Below are positions 22,501 through 38,192 of a DNA stretch of 64,000 nt, one piece after another (position 1 is the first letter of the stretch; each line of letters opens with the position of its first letter). The notes beneath the pieces are model-generated. The model was not told the DNA's origin, searched no databases, and saw only the letters and a program-made list of their open reading frames with translations. The DNA is from Pardosa pseudoannulata (taxonomy: Eukaryota > Arthropoda > Arachnida > Araneae > Lycosidae). The stretch lies in NCBI GenBank assembly GCA_032207245.1, contig CM063502.1, positions 115,724,197-115,788,196 of the forward strand, read 5' to 3'. The position numbers and the translations under genes were made by a program.

Positions 22501-23282
22501 AATTGCTCAGCTAAAGGGAATATCTGAGTCTTCTCACTAACGATCTTTAATTATAACGAGTTTTATTTTTATTAAATACAATTAAATCTGTTATTTACAA
22601 ATAATTTGAGTTATATGATTATCAAGAATGCTTGGAATAAAAGAATAAGTGTATCTCACAATTTAAATACAACAATATGCAAACTATGGATTTTATTCTG
22701 AAGTCGTTCTTTAAAAAACATAACTATAATATTCATATTACGATAATTGTTTTGATTGCATTATAATATGTTAGAATACTAGTCATTTCATGCAATTTTT
22801 AAAACGATATCAACTCTCTTTAGTTATATTTTATTGTTTTAAAAATGCATGTGACTATTATAATACCTTATGTACCTTATGTTGTCCTATAAATAATACC
22901 TGTGAAAACTGTAAATTACTTTACAAATTTTAAGGAAATTTTAATAAATACATCTTACCATCCGTATGTACATAATTACATTTATCTTATACATATTACT
23001 ACACATTTATCTTATACATAAGAAATAGTTTTAAATGTGTTATAATAGCTGTGGATTTATTTAATTAAGTAATTTACATTTTGAACAAACTAACATTTTG
23101 AGCACTATACATAAGATATTTTAATTGACATAAATTTAAGCCGTGCCATACAAGATATTATATTAAAATAACTAGAGTTGTAAGCTTAAAAGTTAAGTAA
23201 AAAATCGAATATTCTTATTTATTATACTGTAATGAAAACGAATTTCACAGTATTTATCTAAAATTAGGTTTCTAAAGACACT
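22501..23282. other. No feature seen
   Basis: A+T-rich. Weak similarity between 22610-22740 and 23560-23690 (GTGATTATCAARAATG, ACAATTTAAAT landmarks) suggests an old duplication. Confidence 0.45.
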
Positions 23283-24260
23283 CTTAAAAATTAAATCCAA
23301 AAGATTTTTAGAATTTATTTTCTCAATATTTTTTAGAAATGTTGAACGATTTATCAATGTTTAATATATATCATTGTATATAAAAAACTGCAAATTAAAT
23401 ATACCTTTTCAAGTTTATTAAAAAGAGTAAATTCTAAGTTCATATACGCACACATAAGTGTATCGAAAGAATAAACAAACTAAACGAAATACCTGTGACC
23501 TCTCGCCTAAGTTTCCTAAATATTAATGATTTTTTTTATACTTTTGTAATTTGATAATGGTTAGGGATTCATGTGATTATCAAAAATGTTTCAAATAAAC
23601 AACTTTGAATTTAGTTTACAATTTAAATGTAGCTATACACAATAAAACTTTCGTAAAAACAATTTATGAAAGGTAAAAATAGTTATGATCTGTGCACATA
23701 TAATCTGTATAATTGTTTAATTTATTATACATACATTTTTGGTTTAAAATTATTTGATAATAGTTTGAAATATTATATTAAGTAGTATATTTTACATATG
23801 GTGATAAATTAACTTATATGCAATGTTAGTAATACATATAAGTAATACATATTTGTAATGCATATAAGTAACATTTAATCACTTCAATTTAAATAAAACC
23901 ATATAATTTATTAAACCCAAATAACTATATAGAGTTATAATCTTTGTAAGAGTTATGAAGAAGGTGAATATTCTAACATATTATTTTATGATTAAAATGA
24001 ATAGCGTCTACATAATATTTTTGTTTTGTAAGGACAGACTGAAAAATTTAATCAAGAATATTTTGTATCCAGGTAAATTTTTACACTGGAAAGATTTCTT
24101 TTCTCACTATTTCCTAGAAATATTGAACAATTTTCTGAAACATAACAAATATCAGTATGTATAAAAGACGAAAAATAATAAAATCAACCTTGCAGGTTTA
24201 TTAAAAAGCATAAAGACGAAAACTGCACATCCATATTTATGCATAAATTTCACACATACA
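23283..24260. repeat. Old direct duplication, diverged
   Basis: Bases 23300-23460 and 24085-24250 share CTAGAAAT/TTAGAAAT, GTTGAAC or ATTGAACAATTT, GTTTATTAAAAAG and a CACACATA end in the same order. Much of the spacing is altered. The 69-codon frame at 23955-24164 lies in this repeat and has no recognisable homology. Confidence 0.5.
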
Positions 24261-24383
24261 CAGGAATAGGTTAGGCAGCGGTGAAACCAACACAGACTCT
24301 TCTTTTAAATGGCTTATGGTAACAGTCGTTAAACTACATATAACGACTAACAGAAAAACATGATGCTGTCTTAACAGTTCGGC

Positions 24384-24707
24384 TTATTTGGAAAAATACT
24401 CAAGTAGGGCCCAGTATTTTTTGTAAATAAATATGTAGTGCCAAAGGGTGAAGGAAAAAATCCATAGAACGTTTTGGCCACTGACACAGTAAACCTTTAG
24501 CGTGTTTTTGGAGACTTTTTTTCCTCGATATGTTCCACTCAGAGGGTTAAAGACAGGAAGGCCTGGCGATGAGCGGAAATTCAGAGGAAGTAGAGATTCT
24601 CGATCCCAAGGTTCCGACGAGGAGGTCGACCACGAGCTTAAACCATCATTGAGAGTACTAGGAGTGTCACTCTGACAGAGCTTATAGTTTCTCAGATAAA
24701 TGTGCAT
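24384..24707 (-). other. Unassigned frame in a higher-GC island
   Basis: A 107-codon open frame on the minus strand whose N-terminal two thirds lies in a G+C-richer island (24520-24690). Its composition is more protein-like than most frames here: a Ser/Pro-rich stretch including LSSWSTSSSEPWDRESLLP and GLPVFNPLSGTYRGKK. The C-terminal part runs into A+T-rich sequence and loses that character. I recognise no domain. It could be an exon of a gene with very long introns, a decayed element or chance; the opposite strand is also partly open. Confidence 0.3.
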
Positions 24708-24817
24708 CTATGTATAATTGTATTGTATTGTATTGTAAGTAGTTTCGTGAAGATTAATTAGTATATTGGATTTAGTAATTCAGACCCTAAACGCCGGCAT
24801 TACCCTATACATATATA

Positions 24818-25591
24818 CACAGGCTGTTAAATAAGTAATAAGAATATATTCATATAGAAATCTAGTTACTTTTAATCTTCATTATTTAGTAAATGTTGTA
24901 GGACGTAATGCATTGTACCAACATTCGTACATTGTGACCACCTATTAAATATTTATGAAAGCTAATTTTTTTTTTCAAATTTGAATAGAAAGTTCATTTC
25001 CATTTCTTTATAAATGGTGTTTTTTTTTAACGGTTTACTCAGCTGAGAAAGCATTTAGAAATCTCACTATTGCAGATGAGGACATCTTTGAGGTTATGGT
25101 ATGATATCTATGTTGTTCTTTTGTAAAGTTCTGAGCACATGATTAGCAATATTTCGCCTCGATTCATCCTGATGCAATAAAAAGCCATTTTTCAGCATTT
25201 AAAGCTTCTTTTTTCATCTTGCCTGTAATTCTTCGATTCTCTTTGATAACTGTCATTGGTTTTTTGATGACTATCTCTCATATAAACGGTGAAGTTAAAT
25301 TATTTAAAAGGTGCCTGGTATGGATTTTTACAAAATCGCCATTGATACAATATTCAATTGCAGAAGACTGTTTCAAGGGCGGTTGCATTTCGATGACTAA
25401 ACGTGATAGGTGCCTCTGAAGAAACATGCGTTTAGTCATGCGACACTCTGCATATTAGCCTGTATGCACCATTCATCGATTTTTTTTGCTAATACAGACA
25501 CCCATATTTCTTTTATTTCACAAAAGTTATTATTAAAATGGTTTTATAATGGTTTTTTGATAAAAAATTAATCATTACTGATTGAACAGCC

Positions 25592-25595
<4 letters not shown>
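24818..25595 (-). mobile_element. mariner-type element with TIRs, internally decayed
   Basis: Imperfect 24-bp inverted ends: left CACAGGCTGTTAAATAAGTA, right (reverse-complemented) CATAGGCTGTTCAATCAGTA. TA lies directly outside both ends (24816-24817 and 25596-25597), the Tc1/mariner target duplication. On the minus strand 25115-25196 translates to a mariner-like block around LLHQDESRRNIANHVLR, the second catalytic Asp region, followed by IIP, stop, PQRCPHLQ where SPDLAP is expected. At 778 bp it is shorter than autonomous mariners (about 1.3 kb). Stops, frameshifts and a lost third Asp show it is dead. The 66-codon plus-strand frame at 25219-25419 is an antisense shadow. Confidence 0.8.
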
Positions 25596-25905
<310 letters not shown>

Positions 25906-26608
25906 TATTAAAAATAACTTATACAATTAATATAAATTTTATTTTAAAGTATTTCCCTGGAAAAAACTTTCTTAAAATTCCTGTATTTTTTTACTGTCCC
26001 CAAAAAGAGTACTGGGTATTAATGGGTTAAAACCATCTATGCGCCCATACTTAAATCTCCAAGAGCTGAAACAAAAGACTTTCTGCTGCTAAAGGATGCG
26101 TTTCTTTCCGATGTCTTTTCTTCCCTACCTAATGAAGTTGTATGCGATAGGGGATAGGACTTTACGGCAGTTCTTTCATCTCATTTCAAGGGATATTCTG
26201 CCCGGCCGACTATCCAGTTATCCATCCTGTTTCCATAGCGATGGAACTAAGACGGGTTAAAAATACGCCCCCAATATCCTCCCATGGAAGCATAAATTCT
26301 GTCTAAAACTTTTATTTGCGAGCGTCCGTTTTTCCTGAACCCCACTCTCTGATCCTCTAAAAGAAGTATAAAAAATGGAGGATATTTATTGAGAGTAAGA
26401 TTTAAAGGAATGGTCAGTTTTACCTAATGCATTCATATATATGAAGTCAAAAAAGTTTATATGTACACAAGTTAGACTATCAACATTGTAAAAATAAGTA
26501 ATCATTTATGTATGGATGTCTTTTTCATATTTACAATCATGAATGTTACACACATATTTATATATATTCATGTGTACGTGTGTGTGCAATGGATATTTTT
26601 TTACCATA
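25906..26608. other. Unassigned higher-GC island
   Basis: Bases 26010-26360 are clearly richer in G+C (for example TCTGCCCGGCCGACTATCC). Several frames are partly open on both strands, but each contains stops and none has a domain I recognise. GGGTTAA occurs at 26022 and 26253 in the same orientation, so it is not a TTAA-ended inverted element. Probably a decayed repeat or exon fragment. Confidence 0.4.
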
Positions 26609-26712
26609 ACAAACTTAGAATATTTTCCCTGCTGGATGAAATGGAGTCATTAGGCCATGGAAAAAACAGCAGTGTTTGAAAATAAAAATGCTGAAACATC
26701 TATTTTGTTGAA
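26609..26712 (+). repeat. Dispersed repeat, inverted partner of 17010-17100
   Basis: ACAAACTTAGAAT, GAGTCATTAGGCCATGG and GTTTGAAAATAAAAATG match the reverse complement of 17010-17100. Not recognised. The spacing inside the repeat is kept, so it is one family rather than chance. Confidence 0.7.
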
Positions 26713-29595
26713 CGAGATACTTTTGTTTACTCAAACAATCAAAATCTAGAGCAATAGATCCACGGTTTTCAAACTGGATGACGTAGCAATAATCAAGAAA
26801 ATGAGTGAAATTATTACAGAAGGCATGAAGACACTATAAAGTTAAAATTTAAGTTATCTACTACTGCCAATGTTTCAAAGCAGATTTTATCTTGATGATG
26901 ACCAATCATATACCACCGAAGATTCTCAAATCAGCAGCCACGACTCTTTGGAGTAAAATCGAGCGTCTGTCAAGGGCGCTGCAGAAAAAAAAGTTTACAA
27001 TAAATGTTATATATCGGTACATTTCATATTCTGTATTAAGCGCCTTGCTTTGAATGTTATGTTCACACAGAATGTTTGAGGCCGACACTAAACCTTGTGT
27101 CTCAGTGACCAATATACTTGAATGTTAGTTATGAATTCGATATAGCTATGCTACGTGTTCTATTTGTCTACAATTTTTTAAAAACTATTCCCGTTAACTG
27201 TAGGTACATCTCCCGAAACCTCCGAGTTCTTTGATACTTAGTATAAAACCACTCATACAGAGTAATTGAATAGAAATGCAAAACTCTAAATTTAATCGTA
27301 TTTTAAGAAAAAATATGATTAAATGGGCTACAAAGGTATAGAAAAAGGGAATCAATGTAATATCAAGGTTGTATAGATATAATCCAGTTCTTTTTCTAAT
27401 TAAACAGCTGGGAATTATTTTATTTTAAAAAGAAATTCAATTGACTTTATTTGAATAAATAAAGGAATGTTTGCACTGGCAAAGTAGAATTTCAGCAATT
27501 TATAACTAAATACTGGAACTGGATAATGACCCAGAATTTGAAACATATATCCTTTTCCTCTCAAATCAAAATAAGAATTTTCCTTATTCTTCAAGCCTTT
27601 TAGGCAATTTAAAACTTCCTATGTTCCGGAAGTATTTTAAAAATTAAAGTACTATGAAATTAGGTATAATATTAAATGACAATAATTCTGTACATCTACT
27701 ACTTTCAGTCTTAAAACTTTTATGAATAAAAAACAACAAAAAACTTATCACCGAATGCAGTTTAAATCCAATTCACATAGTAAATTCTCATTCTATTTAG
27801 CAATTTCTAAAGTTCTTCAAAATTCTCCCAAATTCCGTTCTAATTTTTTTACACATAACTTTCTCAGCCACATAAAATATTCAAGGATATGAATAATTGA
27901 GACTAGCATTTTTACCACACTTCCCAAAACTAAAGATTTAATACTAGGAAATTCTTCTTTCCCTTCTAGAAAACAGCTGTCACTTTTCCAGATAAAACTG
28001 AAGATCTTTACAATCTTGATGCTTGGCATTTCCGTCACTAATAATTTAACGAGCCACAAAAAATAAACAAACAAAAAATCACTGATTTAAAACTCTTTCT
28101 CATGAGTAATCATCCATGTAAATTTTACCCTCCTCCAGACAGCAAATCCCAAATGCGACAGAAAAATGTTCGTCTCTTGTCTGTTAAAGACGTTTTGGCC
28201 AGTTCTCCATCATTAACATGAAATAAAGGATTTTTACTAAGTATTTTGCCTAGTCTTCAGTTCTCAGTGAGAGCCTATCTCGCCAGGATGACTGCATCTG
28301 AGTTACATTGCCAAGCAGACCATGGTAATAAAAAATTTGGGCTATTTATCTCATGTGATCTCAAAAATATTTTTAATGATTACACGCAAACATATATATG
28401 TATATGAGTGTGTGTATTAAAATTATATTAAATATGTTTGTAAATATATTTTACGTCCAAATTAATTTAATATAGTTGACTGAAAGTTATGGACCTGCTA
28501 AAGTAACAGTCGAAAAATATACTTATTAAAAACTAGACTTCACCACCTATTATTTTAACAAATTATTTTGCTTTGAAAGACTTTTTCAATACATAAGTAA
28601 TTTTAACAATTCCAACTTAACAAATGGCATCTTAATAGAATAGCATTTTCTTTGAAGTCAGTATAACAATTATACATCATTTTTTTAAAACTTCCAAATA
28701 GTTCACATCTTCAGAAAATTTGATAAATTTTTCAAAAACTACTGTGCAATATAATGATAAAAACAAATATAATGATGTTTCAAAATAGTTCTGGATATTA
28801 ATTCCTCTGAAAGTTTAAACTTTCATGAAAGAACTACGCTATATAACTTACAAGTAAAGAATGCAATTTGAATAATACTGGCTAAATATAAACTGGCTTC
28901 TTTCTAGAACCAAATTTTGGCAGCTTAAGCCATGGGACTTATTTATAGGCACTCAGCTTTAAATTGATTGGCCAGAACTTTTGTTTATTAAAATTAAATT
29001 AGAAAGAAAGAATGCGTAGAAGGTGTTAAGTCCAGAGTTTTCCCAATTCATAAGTATAAAATTCAGAGTAACCTGAGAATAAATTTCAGAGTAAAAAGAA
29101 GAAAATTAAGAAGAATGTAAGTTACAATGCAAGTTCTTAAGGAATTAACCAAGAAAAAACTTCTACACTGCTTTTGATACATTCTTTAACTTTCGAAATT
29201 TTTAGAGGAAGACTAATTCTTTCATTCCTTTATTGGCATTTTTATTTCCGAAAAACGTTGTTTAATTTTAGGTGGAACTGACCGAACAAAGTCTGTACAG
29301 TCTTTACATTACCTTAAAACTTAAAGAAATAAATTTATTAAATGATGTTGTGAAAGGACAATTTTACAGTTTTTAGTTTATTTTCAGTTTTTAAATGGTT
29401 AAAATGTATTGAGAATTTCTTTTGAGAATTTTGTAATATAGATTGCTTGCCAAAATGTGTAATTTGATATTTATTCAATTAAATTATGTAATATGCTTAT
29501 ACAAGAGAGGAATAAAAAATCAATGATGAATAAAATTTTTTATAATGGATTTGTCAGATATATATTTTGCAGTTCTATGTTTTAAAACAAAATAC
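26713..29595. other. No feature seen
   Basis: About 2.9 kb of unassigned sequence. Frames at 26906-27112 and 27817-28074 (both -) have no recognisable homology. A modestly G+C-richer patch at 28120-28320 holds nothing I can name. Confidence 0.5.
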
Positions 29596-29669
29596 GAGGC
29601 CCCGATGTTTCTCCCTTTAAAGTAAACGTAGTTAGCCGTGTCAATTGTTCGTGCTTAACAGATTTATGA

Positions 29670-30240
29670 CGTATTATTCATATGCCAGATGGAAAAGTCT
29701 CGATTCGTACCAGTAGCGAAGTAGCAGTGGTCCGAAATAGAAACTCTAATTCCTTCTCCAGCCGTCTGCAAGTTTCGAACGGTGATCTCGAACGCACAAA
29801 GCATTGCTCCGATTGAAATTCATCATTAGCTCTGTCAGGTCTATGAGCTGAAATTGACACCCAAATACAAAATTCAACGCGTAGGAGCAGCACTGACATT
29901 TCTGCTACGGTATCACGATAACGGCGACGAGTTCCTCGACAGGATCGTCACGGGCAATGAGACTTCGCACTTTACCCCGGATTTCGCACTTTACCCCGGA
30001 AACCAAGCATCAGTCAATGCATTGGCATCATAGTGGATTTTCGGTCAGGACCAAATTCAAACAGACGCTGCTCGTACGGAAAGGGATGTGCACGGTGTTC
30101 TGGGACAGGAAGGCTGGTTCCCTTCACAGGTGGCAGAGTTCTACGATAGATGTATACAAAAGTTGATCCCACAATACGACAATTGTCTCAATTCTGGTGG
30201 TGGCTATGCTGAAAAATAGCTGAAACATTGCTGTACTTGT
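29670..30240 (+). pseudogene. mariner-type transposase relic, internally deleted
   Basis: Three parts of one mariner-type transposase lie in order. First, an N-terminal HTH piece, APIEIHH, stop, LCQVY (about 29805-29850). Second, the start of the catalytic core: KIQRVGAALTFLLRYH, FLDRIVTGNETSHF, then TKHQSMHWHHSG, KFKQTLLVRKGMCTVFWDRK (to about 30112). Third, a C-terminal piece, FPSQVAEFYDRCIQKLIPQY (about 30120-30180). The rest of the HTH region and the block with the second and third catalytic Asp are deleted. The first catalytic Asp (GDE in the family) is Asn (29956-29958). A 19-base tandem duplication at 29964-29999 also shifts the frame. Frames at 29678-29899 (-) and 29957-30166 (+) are partial views of it. 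No terminal repeats were found. Confidence 0.8.
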
Positions 30241-31535
30241 TGCCAATAAATATGTCCGTGAAAGTGTGAGTTCTTTTTTTCTTTTAAATAGGGAAACTTA
30301 CTTTCTGGATGCACGTCGTATATGATTAAAACAGCTTTAAAATGGCACCACTGGCATTGAAACCTTTTATATTTAATTAATAAGGTTGTTAAGGAAAATT
30401 AAAATGAAAGTACTCAAAAACTGAGATTTATGTATTTGATTTTGTTTGTTAAATGGATTTTATATATTTTCTTATGATATCTGAATTTCTCTACCACATA
30501 AAGGCTGAATTAATAAAACATTCCACATTTTCTAAGTATTACTTATTGTATATTATATTTCATACAATAACTTTTACAATACTAATATATATTGTACAGT
30601 TTTAAATGTAAACATAAATACTTGGTAAAAGTCTTCTGTTATTTAATTTTAGATTTTCCAAATATTTGTAGAAAGCGACGTTGAAAACCTTCCAAACAAG
30701 TAATTGATTTCCTTGGGACTTAATACATAGAGAAAACAGACGGGAAAACAATATTTCATTTTAAACTTCAATGTAAATTTGTTAAAAGAACATATCTGCT
30801 GTATATCTATTAGCTTCAAGAAAGTTGAAGCTCAGACTTTAGAATTCAAAGTTTTGCTAAAAATTCATTTATCATACTAAAGAGTCAAAATCGTTCAATA
30901 CGCACCATTATAGGAAGTAATTGATCTGAAAAACATGACAAATTGATATGAAAGCGAATTTAAACAAGAGTTGTGAAGAAAGACGCCTCTTGTAACTCAA
31001 AGGTTTACTAGGTAGTTGTAATGTTTCATCATTTGTCAAAGCACACAATTCGCAATTTTCTGCAGTTATAAATAGTTGATTTAAGTTTAAAGGAAGGGGT
31101 AATTTTGTATTTCCTTATTTACAATGATTTGATTTTGTTTCGTTTTAAATAAATTTCTTCTGGAAAAATGCTTTATTGCTGTTTTTATGTTCTTCCCTTT
31201 CCTTTAGGTGCGACAAACGTCCTATAGTAACTGTTATGTGGTTCAACTACACAGGGGCGTATCTAAAAGCACTCTTGGAGAGGCAATGATGAGTAGAAGA
31301 AATTTGTTTATTAGATAAATATACTTTATTTATAGTACATTCTTAAATTTTAAGTATTTTTTTTAATTTCTCGACAAAAATAGATCCGACAAATCCGTTA
31401 TAGCTAGATACGTTACTCCAATCTTAACCCAATCATCATAAATAACACAATTTTTACCATTCTAGAACACAAATAACTAGAAATGATCACCCCTTAAAAA
31501 ATCCTTCAATCATATCTCTCTGATCTTGTAAATAT
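30241..31535. other. No feature seen
   Basis: A+T-rich. A lone CAGGGGCGTATCT at 31252 resembles some hAT-type ends, but no partner end was found. Confidence 0.5.
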
Positions 31536-32112
31536 TTAACCCCCTTCGGTAAAATGACGAGTCTAGCTCGTCATTAGTTTTTCATTCCATACCGCACAAT
31601 GACGAGCTACACTTGTCATGCGATTAAAGTTACTGTTAAATATGATAATTAATTTAGTTTAAAATTTCTAGTGTACTGAATTTGGCAACACTTTTATCAC
31701 TTGTGAAAATCACAAGTCACTATTGCATATTGTTTACTTAGAATTTCTTGGTACAAGTCATTGCCAAATTAATGAGTCAGAATAAAAGAAAACCTACTAA
31801 GAAATGCCGTGTGTGTTACAAGAATCAAATTAAAAGTGAGACTACTTGGCGGTGTAAACAATTAAGAATACCTTTGCACTTTGTTTTGAAAAGTACCACT
31901 AGCTTGAAGACTATTATCTGCATACCTTATTAATGTTTTGCTTTGATATTTTCTTAATTTTACTGTTTCTGATATTATTTAACACTATGTAAAAAGTGGA
32001 TTTTAATTAAGAATATGTAAGAATTGTAAAATGAAACAAGTTTTTTAAATAAAAATTAAATGGTTATTTCATGCACAGTTTTTCATTATTAAATCATACC
32101 GGAAGGGGTTAA
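31536..32112 (+). mobile_element. piggyBac-derived miniature element, copy 2
   Basis: TTAA at 31536-31539 and 32109-32112 flanks an element with inverted ends, TTAACCCCCTTCGGTA and (reverse-complemented) TTAACCCCTTCCGGTA. The two palindromes ATGACGAG/CTCGTCAT (CTAGA-type spacer) and ATGACGAG/CTTGTCAT lie just inside the left end, in mirror order to copy 1. It is the same length as copy 1 and nearly identical along its length, but oriented oppositely. The right end here (CCGGAAGGGG) is probably closer to the intact terminus than copy 1. There is no catalytic domain, so it needs transposase from elsewhere. Confidence 0.87.
31748..31933 (+). pseudogene. piggyBac transposase C-terminal Cys-rich fragment, copy 2
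   Basis: The same 61-codon frame as in copy 1 with two changes (CRVCYKN for CRVCCKN, and LKTII for LKAII). CYKN matches the usual piggyBac tail better, so copy 2 is nearer the ancestor here. The Cys pattern again lacks one residue (CKQL) and the terminal Cys/His ligands. Two differences in 61 codons mean very little decay since the copies parted. That is more likely due to a recent origin than to selection, since the non-coding parts are just as similar. Confidence 0.7.
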
Positions 32113-36008
<3,896 letters not shown>

Positions 36009-36106
36009 GTAATAAACATATGACCATAAAGCTCCTATAAATAACCCTGTTTCACTCCCGTTTCTATTTTTAATAATTTTTAATAATAACTTTCCCAGCC
36101 AGAAAA

Positions 36107-36165
36107 ATTGAATCCGCGATTCATCTAGACTGATTAGTCTAGATGAATCGCTTCATGGATTCAAT
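36107..36165. repeat. Two-step inverted repeat
   Basis: Inner arms GATTCATCTAGACT (36118-36131) and their exact reverse complement (36136-36149) around a GATT loop. Outer arms ATTGAATCC (36107-36115) and GGATTCAAT (36157-36165) also pair, with a small asymmetric bulge. It can form a 23-bp hairpin. No element boundaries are evident. Confidence 0.92.
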
Positions 36166-36984
36166 CCTATTTTTTCCATGGTTTCCATATGATTTCCATG
36201 TTTCTCAAAACCAGAACTAAATTAGTATTTGCCACATGCGGCCTTTATTGCACTTTTTCTAAAGAAGATACCATTTTTTCGGGAAAAACCAAATATTTTT
36301 CAAATTTAATGTCGTTACGTGTATTTTTAAAACATTAGTTGAGGCCACGATGTTTTCACAACCACAGCAAAATCCGCTGTATTAGACTGTCTTTCATGAG
36401 AAGAATATTCACGCAATGATCATTCCTGAAAGAGGGCATTCACCAAGGAACGAAGTAGTGTTTAGCATTTTAATGTGTAAGTGATTATAAAAAACAAAAG
36501 AAATTTTGTCAATTTATCGTCGTTCAGCGTTTTCAACAAGACTGCATAAAGTTAAATGCTGACAAACGAGTCCCTAAAATCAAAATATGAAGGTTACATT
36601 AGGTGTAACATCATAAGAAATCTTTCGTCAGTTACATATATGCATATGTACATGTATGTATAAAAAGAGACAGAGAGCTTGGAACAGGAAGAGGGAGGGG
36701 GTAGAAGAGAGACCCTATATATTTAAAATGAGCGTATTGTGGGATTAAAATATGCTTTCAATAAATCAAGAAATGTTTTGACTCACCTAATATATAAATT
36801 TGTTTTAATCTAGAAAATCAGTGCAACCAAGTTAGAAGTTTTCAATACAAAATATAAAAATAATAGACAGTAATAGAAAATAAATGGTTGCATTTTTAAT
36901 TAAAAATAGCTAAAAATACATTTTATAAAATACGTATACATATTTTAATATGAATATTCAAGTTGACGTCATAAATTGGACGGC
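36166..36984. other. No feature seen
   Basis: Unassigned. A short purine run (AGAGACAGAGAG to AGGGAGGGGG) occurs at 36666-36712. Confidence 0.5.
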
Positions 36985-37270
36985 ATTTAATGTAGCTTCA
37001 TAATATCCCAAAATAGAACGTGTTTAACAATCTTATTTAAAGTTACTAAATTTCCAAAAATAAAAGATAATAAATTGGTCATTTTAAAAATTGAGATTAA
37101 TGACTTTGTTTTCTAATACGAGTCAACTCACTTAACGTGTTCGCCTGACATATTTTGTGAAGAAAAATTGAGTATCGAAAGGAAAGTCATTAAGAAGTAA
37201 ATTTACTTTTCAAAGCATATATGAGCTCATTTTATGACTAGATGAAATTTAAGTGGGAAAATACTCTGGA
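36985..37270 (+). repeat. Dispersed repeat R3, copy 1
   Basis: Shares with 38595-38870, in order, AAATAGAAC, AAAAATTGAGATTAATGACTT, ATACGAGTCAACTCACTTA, AAGAAGTAAATTTACT and TATATGAGCTCATTTTATGA. Non-coding, family unknown. A perfect TGACGTCA lies just before it at 36964. Confidence 0.85.
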
Positions 37271-37646
37271 ACACTCAGATGAAAAAAAAAAAGAACAAAT
37301 TTTTCTCTTAATGGCTTCCATTACTCATATCATACATAAAGATCCCAAACTGGATAAGATGTAGATATCAAACGCTTGCTTTTTAATTTTTCATTCATAT
37401 TTGAAAGAAATTAAATTATAGTAATAAGAAAATCATTTAAAGTTGTTAACAATGCTTATCACTTAGCATTAAAAATTATATGTTATAATTCATGGACATA
37501 GTGTATGTTTAAATCTATGTAGATGAATTTCTTGTATTAATTTCGAAAAATCCACCGAAAACTTATAAATCGAGGTCGAATAAGTTTTTAGATTTGCAAT
37601 TTTAAATGTAGATTAAAGTTAACTATTTCAAGTGATTTAAGATGCA
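37271..37646. other. No feature seen
   Basis: A+T-rich spacer. Confidence 0.5.
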
Positions 37647-37677
37647 TACACACACACATATATATATATATATATAC

Positions 37678-37714
<37 letters not shown>
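37647..37714. repeat. (CA)n/(TA)n microsatellite
   Basis: Short (CA)n then (TA)n with TACATA interruptions, immediately left of the RTE-like fragment. Confidence 0.95.
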
Positions 37715-37718
<4 letters not shown>

Positions 37719-38192
37719 GACCCGACAAACGTAATCACGTAGTCCTGTTATAACATTGTAAATCCCAAAATTGTTAAATGTTTTTAATAATTATAAATTT
37801 AATTATTATAAATTGTACCATTTTGATGGAAAAGTAAGGGAAAATTATTTCAAAAGTACTTGATGCCACCACGCGTACAGTCATCACAAACATAATTAGA
37901 TTAAATTAAAATTTCTTCATCGCATGCAAGGGATTCGATCTGGCACTTCTCGTAATGAAGCCCGTTGCGCTGACCACTGCGCCACAGATAAAATCGCAGT
38001 GAAGGGTTTCAAGAGGCATTATAATAATCTCAAAAAGCTCGGTATTCTAGATTTTTAATAATAAAACATTTTCTATAGGATCAGATTGTGAATCTAAACC
38101 ATTGTCGAATCCATTTAATTACATACACAAAATTTCATCAAAATAAGTCCAACCATTTAGTAGGAGTTCTATTACAAACACACGGATAGAAG

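Noticed and set aside
26022..26259. TTAA-flanked piggyBac-like element in the GC island
   Set aside because: Both GGGTTAA motifs have the same orientation, so they are not inverted ends.
31252..31264. CAGGGGCGTATCT as a hAT-type terminal repeat
   Set aside because: No matching inverted end and no 8-bp target duplication could be found nearby.
36666..36712. Purine run as an LTR polypurine tract
   Set aside because: No LTR boundary follows it and there is no pol sequence upstream.
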